Part shown: positions 1 to 9,003 of the stretch, piece by piece
How the letters are laid out: every line of letters begins with the position of its first letter
Position numbering within the stretch: the stretch's first letter is position 1
Source: G965197405 sp965197405
GTDB taxonomy: Bacteria > Chloroflexota > Dehalococcoidia > Lucifugimonadales > JAGWBF01
DNA length: 64,000 nt
Reading direction: 5' to 3'
NCBI GenBank assembly: GCA_965197405.1
Contig: OZ240206.1
Location: 1,550,001 to 1,614,000, forward strand
Translations under genes and position numbers: made by a program
The notes under the pieces: generated by a model
What the model was told of the DNA's origin: nothing
The model's input: only the letters and a program-made list of their open reading frames with translations
Database searches by the model: none

Positions 1-506
1 GCCAGACGGTCCCTGGCGCGGGTGGCCCGGATATTTTGATGGATATGCTGGAGGACGCTCCGAGATGTCTCCTTGTCTATGGAGAGCAGCGCCGCGAGGC
101 GACCGTCTTCGATGGCCTTCTCCACCTCGGCGATGGTGCTTAACCCCAGTTCCTGGGTGATGAACATGGCGGTCTTGGGCCCGACCCCGGGGAGGTCCAT
201 GAGGAGGAGGGCCGCATCGGGTAGCTCTGCCTTGAGCCTCTCGTAGGTCCCCACCTTCCCCGTGGCAATTAGCTCCTGGATTTTGCTGCTAATAGCGTCG
301 CCGATGCCGGGGATGCTCTTCAGATTCATGCCGTCTTTGACGGCTCCCTCCAGCGAGAAGGAAAGCTCCTCGATGGTGTGGGCGGCCCGCCGGTAGGCGC
401 GTATCTTGAATATGCTGTCCGCCTTCATCTCCAGGAGGGCAGCCATATTCCGGAAGACCTCGGCTATCCCTTCATTGGTAACTGGGGTAGCTGGGGCGAC
501 TGGCAT
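1..506 (-). CDS. polX: DNA polymerase X family protein, N-terminal part (truncated by window edge)
   Basis: The first 168 codons of a gene that runs off the left edge. The start is ATG at 506, 36 nt after the secA stop, with no in-frame start further upstream. Family-X polymerases of bacteria (PolX) fill short gaps in base-excision repair and usually carry a C-terminal PHP exonuclease domain, which would lie outside the window. The visible part is the N-terminal helix-hairpin-helix region: IPGIGDAISSKI at residues 65-76 and LPGVGPKTAMFI at residues 105-116 are two DNA-binding hairpins in typical PolX spacing. An isolated HhH protein cannot be excluded because the catalytic domain is not seen. 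It is probably the last gene of the prs-secA-polX transcript. Confidence 0.85.
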   Translation of the reverse strand, partial: MPVAPATPVTNEGIAEVFRNMAALLEMKADSIFKIRAYRRAAHTIEELSFSLEGAVKDGMNLKSIPGIGDAISSKIQELIATGKVGTYERLKAELPDAALLLMDLPGVGPKTAMFITQELGLSTIAEVEKAIEDGRLAALLSIDKETSRSVLQHIHQNIRATRARDRL

Positions 507-541
507 ACCAGAATGTTCTTGTTTGATTGCCTGGAAGTCCT

Positions 542-3163
542 TCAAGCGCTCGCTCCGTGGCACCGCTTGTACTTCTTGCCGCTGCCGCAGGGGCATTGCT
601 CGTTGCGTCCCACCTTTTGCGCGCCTACGGGGACGGCTTCCTTCCGCCGCCCCGAGGCCGCCGCCATAGGGCTGGCTTTAGGCTGGGAATCGGCCCCCTT
701 AGCTCCTCGCGCCGGAGCGATGGATGCTTGATAAATGCTGTGTACGATGTCGTGCTCCATGCGCTCGCGGAGGGCCTGGAACATGCGGCTGCCCTCGGTC
801 TTGTACATGATCAGGGGGTCTCTCTGGCCGAAGGCGTGAAGCCCTATGCCCTGGCGCAGGTTGTCCATGGCTGTGAGGTGGTGTACCCAGTGTATGTCCA
901 CCGTCCGGAGCATCAGCAGCCGTTCCAGCAGACGCATGTTGTCTGCCCCCATCTCTTCCTCTCGCGCATCGTACATCTCTTCCGCGTGCCTTGTCAGCCG
1001 CTCTTCGATTTCGTTGCGTTTGAGGGAGGACAGCTCCCCCTCGGCGTTCATACCCACGGGTAGGGGGAAAATTATGCCGACCTCATCGAGAAAGCCCGGG
1101 ATATTCCAGCTTTCCACGACCTTCGCCGGCAGGTGCCTGGACATTATGGCCTCTATCGCGTTGCGGACCATGGCGAGGGTATTTGCCTTCAGGTCGTCCC
1201 CCACCAGCGCCTTGCGCCGCTCGGCGTATATCATCTGGCGCTGGTTATTCAGGACGTCGTCGTACTCCAGCAGGTGTTTCCTCGTCTCGAAGTGATGGCC
1301 TTCCACCTTCACCTGGGCGCCTTCCAGGGATTTCGTCACGAGACGGTTTTCTATGGGCGTATCGTCGTCCAGCCCCACCATGCCCATGAGACCCTTGATG
1401 CGCTCGCCACCGAAGCGGCGCATGAGGTCGTCTTCCAGGGCTGCGTAGAACTGGGAACTGCCCGGGTCCCCCTGGCGGCCCGCCCGGCCACGGAGCTGGT
1501 TGTCTATGCGGCGGGCCTCGTGATGGTCAGTGCCTATGACGTGAAGCCCGCCCAGGGAAATTACCAGGTCGTGGTCTTCCCGCCATTCTTCGGGGGTAAT
1601 ATCCAACCCGTCGGGGTTGCCTCCCAGGACTATGTCCGTGCCCCTGCCCGCCATGTTCGTGGACACAGTGACAGCGTGGAGGCGTCCGGCTTGGGCCACG
1701 ATGTGGGCTTCCCTCTCGTGCTGCTTTGCGTTGAGCACCTCGTGAGGTACGCCGAGGTTATCGAGCAGCTCGCTGAGCTTCTCCGAGTCCTCGATGGAGG
1801 TGGTGCCCACCAGAACGGGGCGTCCCTTACGATGGAGGGCCTGAATCTCCGCCGATACGGAGCGCCACTTGCCTTCGGTGGACTTGAATATCATGTCCGG
1901 CTGTTCGGCGCGGACCATTGGCATATTGGTGGGTACGGCCACCACGTCGAGGCGGTAAATCTTGTAGAACTCCTCGCTCTCGGTGGCCGCCGTGCCCGTC
2001 ATGCCGGCCAGCTTATCGTACATTCGGAAATAGTTCTGGAGGGTGATGGTGGCGTAGGTAACGCTCTCCCGCTGCACCTTCAGCCCTTCCTTGGCCTCCA
2101 CCGCCTGGTGTAGGCCGTCGGACCAGCGCCGGCCAGGCTGTAGCCGGCCCGTGAACTCGTCCACGATCACCACCTGGCCGTCGCGTACGACGTATTCTTT
2201 GTCCCGTTTCTTGAGTATCTGGGCGGTAAGGGCGTTCTCCACGTAATGGACCAGGTGATAGTTGTCGGCGTCGTAGAGGTTGCCGACCTTGGTCCACTGC
2301 TCCATCTTCGAGATGCCCGATTGGGTGAGGCTGATGGCCTGGGTGCGGTCATCTATGGTGTAGTCCTCCTCCTGAAGGCGGGGGGCCAGGCGTGCGAAAC
2401 CGTAGTAGGACTGCACAGGCTCTTCGGCAGGCCCGCTGATTATCAACGGCGTGCGGGCTTCGTCTATCAGGATGTTGTCCACCTCGTCAACGATGGCGTA
2501 GTGGAGCTCTCGCTGGACTGCCAGTTCCGGGTTCACTATCATGTTGTCCCTGAGATAGTCGAAACCGAACTCGTTGTTGGTCCCGTAGGTGATGTCGGCC
2601 TGGTAGGCCTCTCTTCTGAGGGCAGGACGCAGGTGTCGGAGGCTTGGGTCGTCGCCCTCGATGGAGGGGTCGTAGATATAGGCTGAATCGTGTTGGAGAC
2701 ATCCCACGCTGAGGCCCAGCAGGTGATATATCGGCCCCATCCAGACGGCGTCCCGTTTGGCCAGGTAGTCGTTCACAGTGACGAGATGGACACCCCGTCC
2801 GGTGAGGGCGTTGAGGTAAATGGGGAGGGTGGAGACCAGGGTTTTGCCCTCGCCGGTCTTCATTTCCGCGATCTTGCCTTCGTGGAGGACTATGCCACCC
2901 ATGAACTGGACGTCATAGTGGCGCTGGCCCAGGGTGCGCTTGGAGGCCTCTCTGACCAGGGCGAAGGCCTCGGGGAGCAGGTCGTCCAGGTCTTCCCCGT
3001 CCGCCAGCCGCCCTTTGAACTCCCGGGTGGCGGCCCCAAGCTGCTCGTCGGACAGGCGCTCCATGCCAGGCTCGAGGGAGTTGATGTCCTCTATAGTAGA
3101 CTTGAATTTCCTGGCGACCCGCTCGTTGGAGTCCCCCAGGATTTTCCCAAGGATGTTAACCAT
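542..3163 (-). CDS. secA: preprotein translocase ATPase SecA
   Basis: SecA is the cytoplasmic motor that pushes unfolded preproteins through the SecYEG channel. The 873-residue length is normal. Walker A is GEGKT at residues 104-108. The DEVDNILIDEARTP segment near residue 225 is the DEAD-like Walker B region, and NMAGRGTDIVLGG near residue 505 is the characteristic second-half motif. The C-terminus ends with a CPCGSGKKYKRCH zinc-binding tail, which binds SecB or ribosomes in other bacteria. The ATG start follows a GAGG-type ribosome site. The gene lies 48 nt after prs and 36 nt before polX on the same strand, so the three are probably cotranscribed. Confidence 0.98.
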   Translation of the reverse strand: MVNILGKILGDSNERVARKFKSTIEDINSLEPGMERLSDEQLGAATREFKGRLADGEDLDDLLPEAFALVREASKRTLGQRHYDVQFMGGIVLHEGKIAEMKTGEGKTLVSTLPIYLNALTGRGVHLVTVNDYLAKRDAVWMGPIYHLLGLSVGCLQHDSAYIYDPSIEGDDPSLRHLRPALRREAYQADITYGTNNEFGFDYLRDNMIVNPELAVQRELHYAIVDEVDNILIDEARTPLIISGPAEEPVQSYYGFARLAPRLQEEDYTIDDRTQAISLTQSGISKMEQWTKVGNLYDADNYHLVHYVENALTAQILKKRDKEYVVRDGQVVIVDEFTGRLQPGRRWSDGLHQAVEAKEGLKVQRESVTYATITLQNYFRMYDKLAGMTGTAATESEEFYKIYRLDVVAVPTNMPMVRAEQPDMIFKSTEGKWRSVSAEIQALHRKGRPVLVGTTSIEDSEKLSELLDNLGVPHEVLNAKQHEREAHIVAQAGRLHAVTVSTNMAGRGTDIVLGGNPDGLDITPEEWREDHDLVISLGGLHVIGTDHHEARRIDNQLRGRAGRQGDPGSSQFYAALEDDLMRRFGGERIKGLMGMVGLDDDTPIENRLVTKSLEGAQVKVEGHHFETRKHLLEYDDVLNNQRQMIYAERRKALVGDDLKANTLAMVRNAIEAIMSRHLPAKVVESWNIPGFLDEVGIIFPLPVGMNAEGELSSLKRNEIEERLTRHAEEMYDAREEEMGADNMRLLERLLMLRTVDIHWVHHLTAMDNLRQGIGLHAFGQRDPLIMYKTEGSRMFQALRERMEHDIVHSIYQASIAPARGAKGADSQPKASPMAAASGRRKEAVPVGAQKVGRNEQCPCGSGKKYKRCHGASA

Positions 3164-3211
3164 TATCTAACCTCATCTAACCTTGCTGCGGGTAACCTCG
3201 CTACGGGTCCT

Positions 3212-4159
3212 TTACTCGAACATCTCACCCACGGAAAGACCTTCGTGAATACGGCGGATGGCCTCGCCAATCAACGGGGCCACGGACAGCACCGTTATCT
3301 TGCCATTGCGTTTCTCCGTTGCCAGCGGGATAGTATCCGTGACCACCAGCTCTTTGAGGGGGCTGTCTATCACCCTACTGGCCGCATTCTTGGATAATAC
3401 GCTGTGGGTGGCGCAGGCATAGACTTCTTTAACTCCCCTTTCCTTCAGCGCGTTCGCCGCCGATAGCATCGAGCCTCCCGTATCTATCTCATCGTCGAAG
3501 GTCAGCGCGGTCTTCCCCTCCACGTCGCCTATGATATTGAGGCTCTCGGTCCTGTCGTTGTTGTCTATGCGGCGCTTCTCGATGATGGCCAGGGGCGCTT
3601 GCAGCCGCTCAGCCATGTCTCGGGCGCGCTTGCTGATGCCAATGTCCGTAGCGACCACCACCGGATCCTCCAGGGCTTTGTCCCGGAAATAGCGGCTGAG
3701 GATGGTCAGGGCGGTCAACTCGTCCACGGGTATGTTAAAGAACCCCTGTATCTGGCCGGCGTGGAGGTCTATCGTGAGGATGCGGTCCGCTCCGGCGGCG
3801 GTGAGAAGGTCCGCCACCAGGCGGGCGGTGATGGGGACCCGGGGCTGGTCCTTCTTATCGGTGCGTCCGTAGCCGTAGTAGGGGGCCACCGCCGTCACCC
3901 GGCCCGCCGAGGCCCGTTTGGCCGCGTCAATCATTATCAGGAGTTCCATCAGATTGTCGTTGACGGGGGTGCAGGTGGGCTGGATGATGAACACGTCCCT
4001 CTGGCGGATATTCTCAAGTATGCGCACGAAGGTGTTGTCGTTGCTGAACTTGAAGACCTCAACTTTCCCGGTGGGGATGTTGAGATAGCTGCATACGTCC
4101 TGGGCAAGCTGGGGATGGCCGTTGCCACTGAAAACTCTTAGCTCATCGAAAGGCCCCAT
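3212..4159 (-). CDS. prs: ribose-phosphate pyrophosphokinase (PRPP synthetase)
   Basis: Transfers pyrophosphate from ATP to ribose 5-phosphate, giving PRPP for purine, pyrimidine, histidine and tryptophan synthesis. The 315-residue length is standard for class I enzymes. The N-terminal FSGNGHPQLAQDV, the metal and ATP region YYGYGRTDKKDQPR, the IDLHAGQIQGFF segment, and the PRPP loop TFDDEIDTGGSM are all in order. The loop differs slightly from the usual DDMIDTAGT, with Glu and Gly replacing Met and Ala. It is the first gene of the minus-strand prs-secA-polX operon and is divergent from purA, so two nucleotide-synthesis genes share one promoter region. Confidence 0.97.
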   Translation of the reverse strand: MGPFDELRVFSGNGHPQLAQDVCSYLNIPTGKVEVFKFSNDNTFVRILENIRQRDVFIIQPTCTPVNDNLMELLIMIDAAKRASAGRVTAVAPYYGYGRTDKKDQPRVPITARLVADLLTAAGADRILTIDLHAGQIQGFFNIPVDELTALTILSRYFRDKALEDPVVVATDIGISKRARDMAERLQAPLAIIEKRRIDNNDRTESLNIIGDVEGKTALTFDDEIDTGGSMLSAANALKERGVKEVYACATHSVLSKNAASRVIDSPLKELVVTDTIPLATEKRNGKITVLSVAPLIGEAIRRIHEGLSVGEMFE

Positions 4160-4256
4160 TTTCTCCCCCTGGCAGGTTTTGTAGTCTCTTTATTGTCTTT
4201 AACGGGCACTTTAGCCCTCCCGGGAATCGGCGTCATGGTCTCGGAAGAAATTGCCC

Positions 4257-4281
4257 TCTAAACTCGAAGAGCTTAGAGGCC
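4257..4281 (-). promoter_or_regulatory. stem-loop at the 5' end of the prs leader RNA
   Basis: The arms CCTCTAAGCTC and GAGTTTAGAGG can form a stem of about 10 bp around a TTC loop, with one mismatch. It would begin within a few nucleotides of the predicted transcription start. There is no T tract after it, so it looks more like a 5' stabilising or regulatory hairpin than a terminator. Confidence 0.4.
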
Positions 4282-4291
4282 TTGAAACGAT

Positions 4292-4297
4292 TATAGC
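4292..4297 (-). promoter_or_regulatory. extended -10 promoter for prs-secA-polX
   Basis: On the minus strand the sequence reads TGCTATAAT, a consensus -10 hexamer with the upstream TG of an extended -10. No good -35 is visible 17 nt upstream. Transcription would start near 4285, giving a leader of about 125 nt before prs. Confidence 0.55.
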
Positions 4298-4380
4298 ATA
4301 GCCGTGTGGACAAGCCAAAGAGACATGGATTCACCTGTATTGGCACTTCCGGCATTCTTCCCAACGGGCGTCATTTTTGA

Positions 4381-4386
4381 TATACT
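4381..4386 (+). promoter_or_regulatory. extended -10 promoter for purA
   Basis: TGATATACT carries a near-consensus -10 (TATACT) with an extended TG, 40 nt upstream of the purA ATG. No clear -35 is visible. The arms CTGCCC and GGGCAG at 4385-4412 could form a small hairpin at the start of the transcript. Confidence 0.5.
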
Positions 4387-4425
4387 GCCCAGGGTTGCTC
4401 TCCAGGGCAGCCGAACGGAGGAGAA

Positions 4426-5709
4426 ATGCCGGCTTATGCCGTAATAGGTGGCCAGTGGGGGGATGAAGGCAAGGGGAAGGTGGTGGACTACCTGGCTGAG
4501 AAGGCCCATTGCGTGGTGCGCTACGCGGGCGGCAACAACGCCGGCCATACGGTGGTGAACCAGCAAGGGGAGTTCAGCCTTCATCTGGTCCCATCCGGCA
4601 TCTTCTGGCCCCAGGTCACCTGCATCATCGGCAATGGCGTCGTGGTGGACCCCGACGTGCTTCTGGGTGAGCTGGATAGCCTGCAAGCGCGGCGAGTTGA
4701 TACGGGGCGGCTCTGCGTCAGCGAACGCGCCCACCTCGTGATGCCTTATCATATCCTCCTGGACCAGCTGGAGGAGCGTTCCAGGGGAGCAACGGCCCTG
4801 GGGACCACTGGGAGAGGGATAGGCCCTGCCTACATGGACAAGACGGCGCGCATGGGGATAAGGGCCGGAGACCTCCTGGACTCCGATTCCCTGCTGCCCC
4901 GTCTGAAGCAGGCGGTGGAGTACAAGAACGCGATAATCTCCAGGGTCTACGAGGAACCCCCGGTCTCCCTGGAGGAAGTGTACGAAAAGTGCATCGCCTG
5001 GGGCGAGCGTCTGAAAGACCACCTGCGCCCCACGGAGATGATAATTCAAGAGACCCTGGGGAATGGGCAGAAGGTGCTTCTGGAGGGAGCCCAGGGCACT
5101 CTGCTCGACCTGGACCACGGGACCTACCCATACGTCACGTCCTCATCGCCATCCATCGGCGGCGCATGTACGGGCTTGGGCCTGAGCCCCCGGGACATTA
5201 CGGGCATCGCCGGCGTCTTCAAGGCCTACTCTACGAGGGTAGGGAGCGGGCCTATGACCTCGGAAATGAACGATGGCACGGGCGACGCTCTGAGGGAGAA
5301 GGCCTGGGAATATGGCACCACCACCGGCAGGGCCAGACGCATAGGTTGGTTCGACGCCGTGGCGGGACGGTACAGCGTGCTCGTCAATGGCTTCACGTCT
5401 CTCGTGCTGACCAGGCTGGACGTGCTGGACGGCTTCCCCACCATAAAGGTGTGCGTGGGGTATGACGTTGATGGCGAGTCCGTCCCTCACTTCCCCGCGA
5501 GCATCTCCCTGCTGGAGAGGTGCCGTCCCGTGTACGAGGAGCTTCCGGGCTGGGAGTTGCCCACCGCGAGCGCGACGCAGATGTCCCAGCTACCCCAAGA
5601 GGCGGTGGCTTACGTGAGGCGCATCGAGGAGTTGGTGGGGTGCCCCATTCATCTCATCTCCACCGGGCCAAGCAGGTGGGAGAGCATAATGATAGAGCCT
5701 ATCCTCTGA
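4426..5709 (+). CDS. purA: adenylosuccinate synthetase
   Basis: Joins IMP and aspartate using GTP, the first committed step to AMP. The 427-residue length is typical. The N-terminal GGQWGDEGKGK carries the catalytic Asp and the phosphate-binding loop. GNNAGHTVV carries the catalytic His, and GTTGRGIGPAYMDK is the IMP-binding segment. The STGPSRWESI ending is also family-typical. The ATG has a good GGAGGAG ribosome site. It is a single gene, divergent from prs and convergent with dapA. Confidence 0.98.
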   Translation: MPAYAVIGGQWGDEGKGKVVDYLAEKAHCVVRYAGGNNAGHTVVNQQGEFSLHLVPSGIFWPQVTCIIGNGVVVDPDVLLGELDSLQARRVDTGRLCVSERAHLVMPYHILLDQLEERSRGATALGTTGRGIGPAYMDKTARMGIRAGDLLDSDSLLPRLKQAVEYKNAIISRVYEEPPVSLEEVYEKCIAWGERLKDHLRPTEMIIQETLGNGQKVLLEGAQGTLLDLDHGTYPYVTSSSPSIGGACTGLGLSPRDITGIAGVFKAYSTRVGSGPMTSEMNDGTGDALREKAWEYGTTTGRARRIGWFDAVAGRYSVLVNGFTSLVLTRLDVLDGFPTIKVCVGYDVDGESVPHFPASISLLERCRPVYEELPGWELPTASATQMSQLPQEAVAYVRRIEELVGCPIHLISTGPSRWESIMIEPIL

Positions 5710-5748
5710 GGATGGGCCTGGATGTTGCTGTACTTCTGCCCCCGCCGC

Positions 5749-6645
5749 CTATTGGGGCACTGGCAAGTCCACGTCGTAGCGCTTCAGCACCTCGTCTATC
5801 TGCGCGGCTGACCTGTCGTCGGGCGGTAGGAGGGGCAGCCTGGGGTCGCCCACGTTGAACCCCGCCCTGTTGAGAGAATACTTGACGGGGATGGGGTTGG
5901 AAACTATGAACAGTACCTTGAACAGAGCGTGAAGCCTGCGGTGCTCCGCCGCCGCCGCCTCCACGTCCCCCTCCAGCAGCAGACCCATCATCCCCTTCAC
6001 CTGGCTGCCCACCAGGTGGGAAGCCACGCTGACCACTCCGTACCCGCCCATAGACATTATGTAGAAGGTCTCGTTGTCGTTGCCGCTCCATACCAGGAAG
6101 TCGTCCCTCGCCCCGTCTATGATGCGGGCTATCTGGTCCATGTCGCTCCCCGCCTCTTTCACCCCCACAATGTTGTCTATGTGGCTCAGGCGGATGGTGG
6201 TCTCGTGGGTCATGTTGAGGCTGGTCCGGCTGGTGACATTGTAAACGATGCAGGGTAGATGGACGCTCCCGGCGATGGACTTGAAGTGCCGGTACAGGCC
6301 CTCCTGGGGGGGCTTGTTGTAATAGGGGACCACCAGCAGAACTCCGTCCACGCCCTCCCGCTCGGCCTCTTTGCTCAGCTCTATGCTCTCAGCGGTGTTG
6401 TAGTTGCCCGTGCCGGCTATCACAGCGCCCCTGTCGCCCACGGAGGCCTTTACCTCGGCGAAGAGGCGGAGCTTCTCCTCGGTGCTGAGGGTGGGGGATT
6501 CCCCCGTCGTGCCGGACACAATGACGCCGTCGCTCCCTGAGTCCAGCAGGGCGTTGGCGAGGCGCTTGGCCTGGTCGTAGTCCACACGCCCCTGCTCGTC
6601 AAAGGGGGTTACCATGGCCGTTAGCAGTCTCCCTATCTCCGTCAT
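5749..6645 (-). CDS. dapA: 4-hydroxy-tetrahydrodipicolinate synthase
   Basis: Condenses pyruvate with aspartate semialdehyde, the first step of the lysine/diaminopimelate branch. The 298 residues form a standard DHDPS/NAL aldolase barrel. SGTTGES at residues 44-50 is the substrate-binding loop, Tyr135 lies in IVYNVTS, and the Schiff-base lysine is Lys163 in GVKEAGSD. The ATG is preceded by GAGGAGG. It follows asd and dapB on the same strand, although a 258-nt gap with a repeat element separates it from asd. Confidence 0.96.
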   Translation of the reverse strand: MTEIGRLLTAMVTPFDEQGRVDYDQAKRLANALLDSGSDGVIVSGTTGESPTLSTEEKLRLFAEVKASVGDRGAVIAGTGNYNTAESIELSKEAEREGVDGVLLVVPYYNKPPQEGLYRHFKSIAGSVHLPCIVYNVTSRTSLNMTHETTIRLSHIDNIVGVKEAGSDMDQIARIIDGARDDFLVWSGNDNETFYIMSMGGYGVVSVASHLVGSQVKGMMGLLLEGDVEAAAAEHRRLHALFKVLFIVSNPIPVKYSLNRAGFNVGDPRLPLLPPDDRSAAQIDEVLKRYDVDLPVPQ

Positions 6646-6683
6646 ACCGCCTCCTCGCTCCTTGGGTTGCAGCCTTACCCTTA

Positions 6684-6846
6684 GAGGGTGTTTGGTGAGT
6701 TCTCACAACCGGCCACCCGTCACCCCCTGTTCAAGCCAGGGGCAGGCTCTGAGCGAAGCGAAGGGTCCAAAATCCTCGCCTTCTTGGGCCTGATGCTGCT
6801 CAAGGATTTTAGATTCCTCACTGCGTTCGGAATGACAGGGATGGGC
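6684..6846. repeat. dispersed MITE-like repeat between dapA and asd
   Basis: The gap contains the two conserved blocks of the dispersed family seen elsewhere in the window. One is the GAGCGAAGCGAAGGGTC-type block at about 6750, and the other is the GATTCCTCACTGCG...CGGAATGAC block at 6813-6835. Flanking sequences of about 24 nt at 6660-6683 and 6853-6876 are similar to each other, with roughly three mismatches. The exact ends are unclear. Confidence 0.5.
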
Positions 6847-6903
6847 CTCGTTCCTTCGGTTGCAGCCTTGACCTTACGTTGTAGTAGGGGTAGCATAGCT
6901 GGC

Positions 6904-7929
6904 TCAGGCAACCGGGGTAAGGCAGTCCCGCCTCAGCACCTCTTCGGCAATCTGGATGGCGTTGAGGGCGGCGCCTTTTCTGAGGTTGTCCGCCACTACC
7001 CACATGGCAAGGCCGTTGGGATGGGACGAGTCTTGCCGGACGCGTCCGACGAAGACGTCATCGGTGCCCGCCACGTCCCAGGGCATGGGGTACAGGCCTT
7101 CTTCCGGGGAGTCCAGGACCTTCACGCCCGGCATTTTGTACAGGGTCTCTTTGGCTTCCTCCGGGGGCATGGGCCGCTCGAACTCCATGTGCACCGCCGC
7201 GCTGTGGGATATGTAGACCGGGACCCGCACGCAGGTAGCCGAGACTGCCACACCGGGGTTGTGCATAATCTTGCCGGTCTCCTCCCGCATCTTCTGCTCC
7301 TCCCTGGTGTAGCCGTCGGGGAGGAAGCTGTCAATGCGGGGAATGACGTTGAAGGCGATTTGATTGGGCAGGGTCCCGGAACTGGGATAGACCTTATCCA
7401 GGAGGCTGCGGCTCTGCTCCTGAAGGTCCACGATGGCCCCGCCGCCCGTACCCGATACGGACTGATACGTGGCGGCGATGATGCGTTGGATGGGGTTCAG
7501 GCTATGGAGGGGGTGGCCCACCATAACCAGGGGCGTGGTCGAGCAGTTGGGTATGGAGATGATACCCTGGTGCCACTCCACGTCCTCGCCGTTGACCTCG
7601 GGCACCACCAGGGGCACTTCGGGCCTCATGCGGAAATAGGAGCTATCGTCAATGACCAGCGCCCCCGCCTCGACGGCCAGGGGGGCCAGCTCGCCGCTCA
7701 ACCGGGTGTTGACGGAGATGAAGGCGATGTCTATATCTTTGAAGGAGCCGGGTGTGGTCTCCTCTACCACAAGCTCCTGACCGTTCACCTGCAGGCGAGT
7801 GCCGGCGGACCGGTGGGACGCGAGCAGCCTGATGTGACTGGCGGGAAAGCGGCGCTGCTCGAGGACCTTCAGGAACTCTCGTCCCACGGCCCCCGTCGCG
7901 CCGACCACTGCTATGCTCACTTCCCTCAT
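6904..7929 (-). CDS. asd: aspartate-semialdehyde dehydrogenase
   Basis: Reduces aspartyl phosphate to aspartate semialdehyde with NADPH, supplying DapA and the threonine/methionine branch. The 341 residues fit the bacterial Asd family. VVGATGAVGREFL at residues 8-20 is the NADP-binding loop, and the catalytic Cys is Cys129 in IPNCSTTP. The start ATG lies 18 nt after the dapB stop behind a CAGGAGA ribosome site, so the two are almost certainly cotranscribed. Together with dapA this forms a dapB-asd-dapA lysine module. Confidence 0.96.
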   Translation of the reverse strand: MREVSIAVVGATGAVGREFLKVLEQRRFPASHIRLLASHRSAGTRLQVNGQELVVEETTPGSFKDIDIAFISVNTRLSGELAPLAVEAGALVIDDSSYFRMRPEVPLVVPEVNGEDVEWHQGIISIPNCSTTPLVMVGHPLHSLNPIQRIIAATYQSVSGTGGGAIVDLQEQSRSLLDKVYPSSGTLPNQIAFNVIPRIDSFLPDGYTREEQKMREETGKIMHNPGVAVSATCVRVPVYISHSAAVHMEFERPMPPEEAKETLYKMPGVKVLDSPEEGLYPMPWDVAGTDDVFVGRVRQDSSHPNGLAMWVVADNLRKGAALNAIQIAEEVLRRDCLTPVA

Positions 7930-7947
7930 GGTGCACGTCTCCTGCCA

Positions 7948-8736
7948 TCATAGGCCCAGAATCTTATCCAAGCCTACCACAAGACCCTTGAGGTTCACAA
8001 CCTCCCGTATGGCCCGCGTTACGCCCGGCATATAGCAGTCGCGGCCCAGGGTGTCGTGGCGCAGGGAGAGGGTCTGGCCCGCCGTGCCGAAGATAACCTC
8101 GTGGTGAGCGCTGCGTCCGGCCATTCGCACGCTGTGTATGCTGACACCGTTGTACTCCCCGCCCCTGGTGCCGGGCAGGGTCTCCTTCTGTGGGCGGTTG
8201 TGCTCATATTGCTTGTCCCCGGCTATCGCCCTTGCTATGGCCAGGGCGGTGCCCGACGGCGCGTCTATCTTGGCCTCGTGGTGCGACTCGATTATGTCCA
8301 CGTACTCGAAGAAGGGGGCCGCCTGCCTGGCCAGGTGCATCAGGAGCACCGCTCCCAGGGTGAAGTTGGGCGCTACGAATATGCCCAGGCTTTGCTCCCT
8401 GGCGATCCGGTCCAGCTCTTGAAGGTCCTCCTCGCTCAGCCCTGTCGTGCCGATGACCAGATTGACCCCCTGCCGGGCGGCTACCGGAGCCGCGGCCATG
8501 GTGACCTCTGCCTGGGTAAAGTCCACCAGTACCTGCGGGTTGGTGGCGCTCAGCACTTCGCTGAGGTTGCCGGACATCGGGATGCTCCCGGACCCGTCGG
8601 GCAGGTCGAGGCTGTCGCCCGGCTTGACGTCTATCCCGCCCACAGGCTCCAGGTCCGGCTCCCGGCACAGGGCGGCTATCACCTCTCGTCCCATCCTGCC
8701 GGCTGCCCCGTTAACGGCTACCCTTATTGAAGCCAT
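7948..8736 (-). CDS. dapB: 4-hydroxy-tetrahydrodipicolinate reductase
   Basis: Reduces the DapA product with NAD(P)H on the way to diaminopimelate and lysine. The 262 residues match the family. NGAAGRMGREV at residues 8-18 is the Rossmann loop, and ESHHEAKIDAPSGTA contains the catalytic His-His pair and Lys with the DAPSGTA substrate-binding loop. It is the first gene of the dapB-asd-dapA group. The region upstream to pnp carries a repeat element and shows no lysine riboswitch. Confidence 0.96.
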   Translation of the reverse strand: MASIRVAVNGAAGRMGREVIAALCREPDLEPVGGIDVKPGDSLDLPDGSGSIPMSGNLSEVLSATNPQVLVDFTQAEVTMAAAPVAARQGVNLVIGTTGLSEEDLQELDRIAREQSLGIFVAPNFTLGAVLLMHLARQAAPFFEYVDIIESHHEAKIDAPSGTALAIARAIAGDKQYEHNRPQKETLPGTRGGEYNGVSIHSVRMAGRSAHHEVIFGTAGQTLSLRHDTLGRDCYMPGVTRAIREVVNLKGLVVGLDKILGL

Positions 8737-8794
8737 CTCGCCCCCTGATGCTCATCAAAAAATAGGACGGGAATAAGAGAAATAGGACGGCTCA

Positions 8795-8926
8795 GCTTAG
8801 ATTCCTCACTCCGCTTCGCTCCGTTCGGAATGACACGGGGTGGGGGCCTGCTGCCAGGCGGAGGCGGGTCTGCCTTCACCCAACTTCCCTGTCTGACAGC
8901 CAGGTAGGGAGAATCAGAAAGCTCTG
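8795..8926. repeat. truncated MITE-like repeat upstream of dapB
   Basis: The conserved block GATTCCTCACTCCG...CGGAATGAC at 8800-8834 is followed by a G/C-rich arm. The right end reads GAGAATCAGAAAGCTCTGG, which is the same terminal sequence as the copy upstream of msrB (39.5 kb). The left terminal half is missing. Confidence 0.6.
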
Positions 8927-9003
8927 GCATTATCTGCCGGGCCGGATAGGGGCTATGGTAACGGTCCCGGCGGATAATGGATTTGATGGGCTTGTCTGTT
9001 TAT

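Noticed and set aside
1133..2113. Plus-strand open frame of 326 codons within secA
   Set aside because: Shadow frame opposite a fully conserved SecA sequence, caused by high GC content.
8737..9003. Possible lysine riboswitch upstream of dapB
   Set aside because: The region is occupied by a truncated MITE-like repeat and shows no L-box features.
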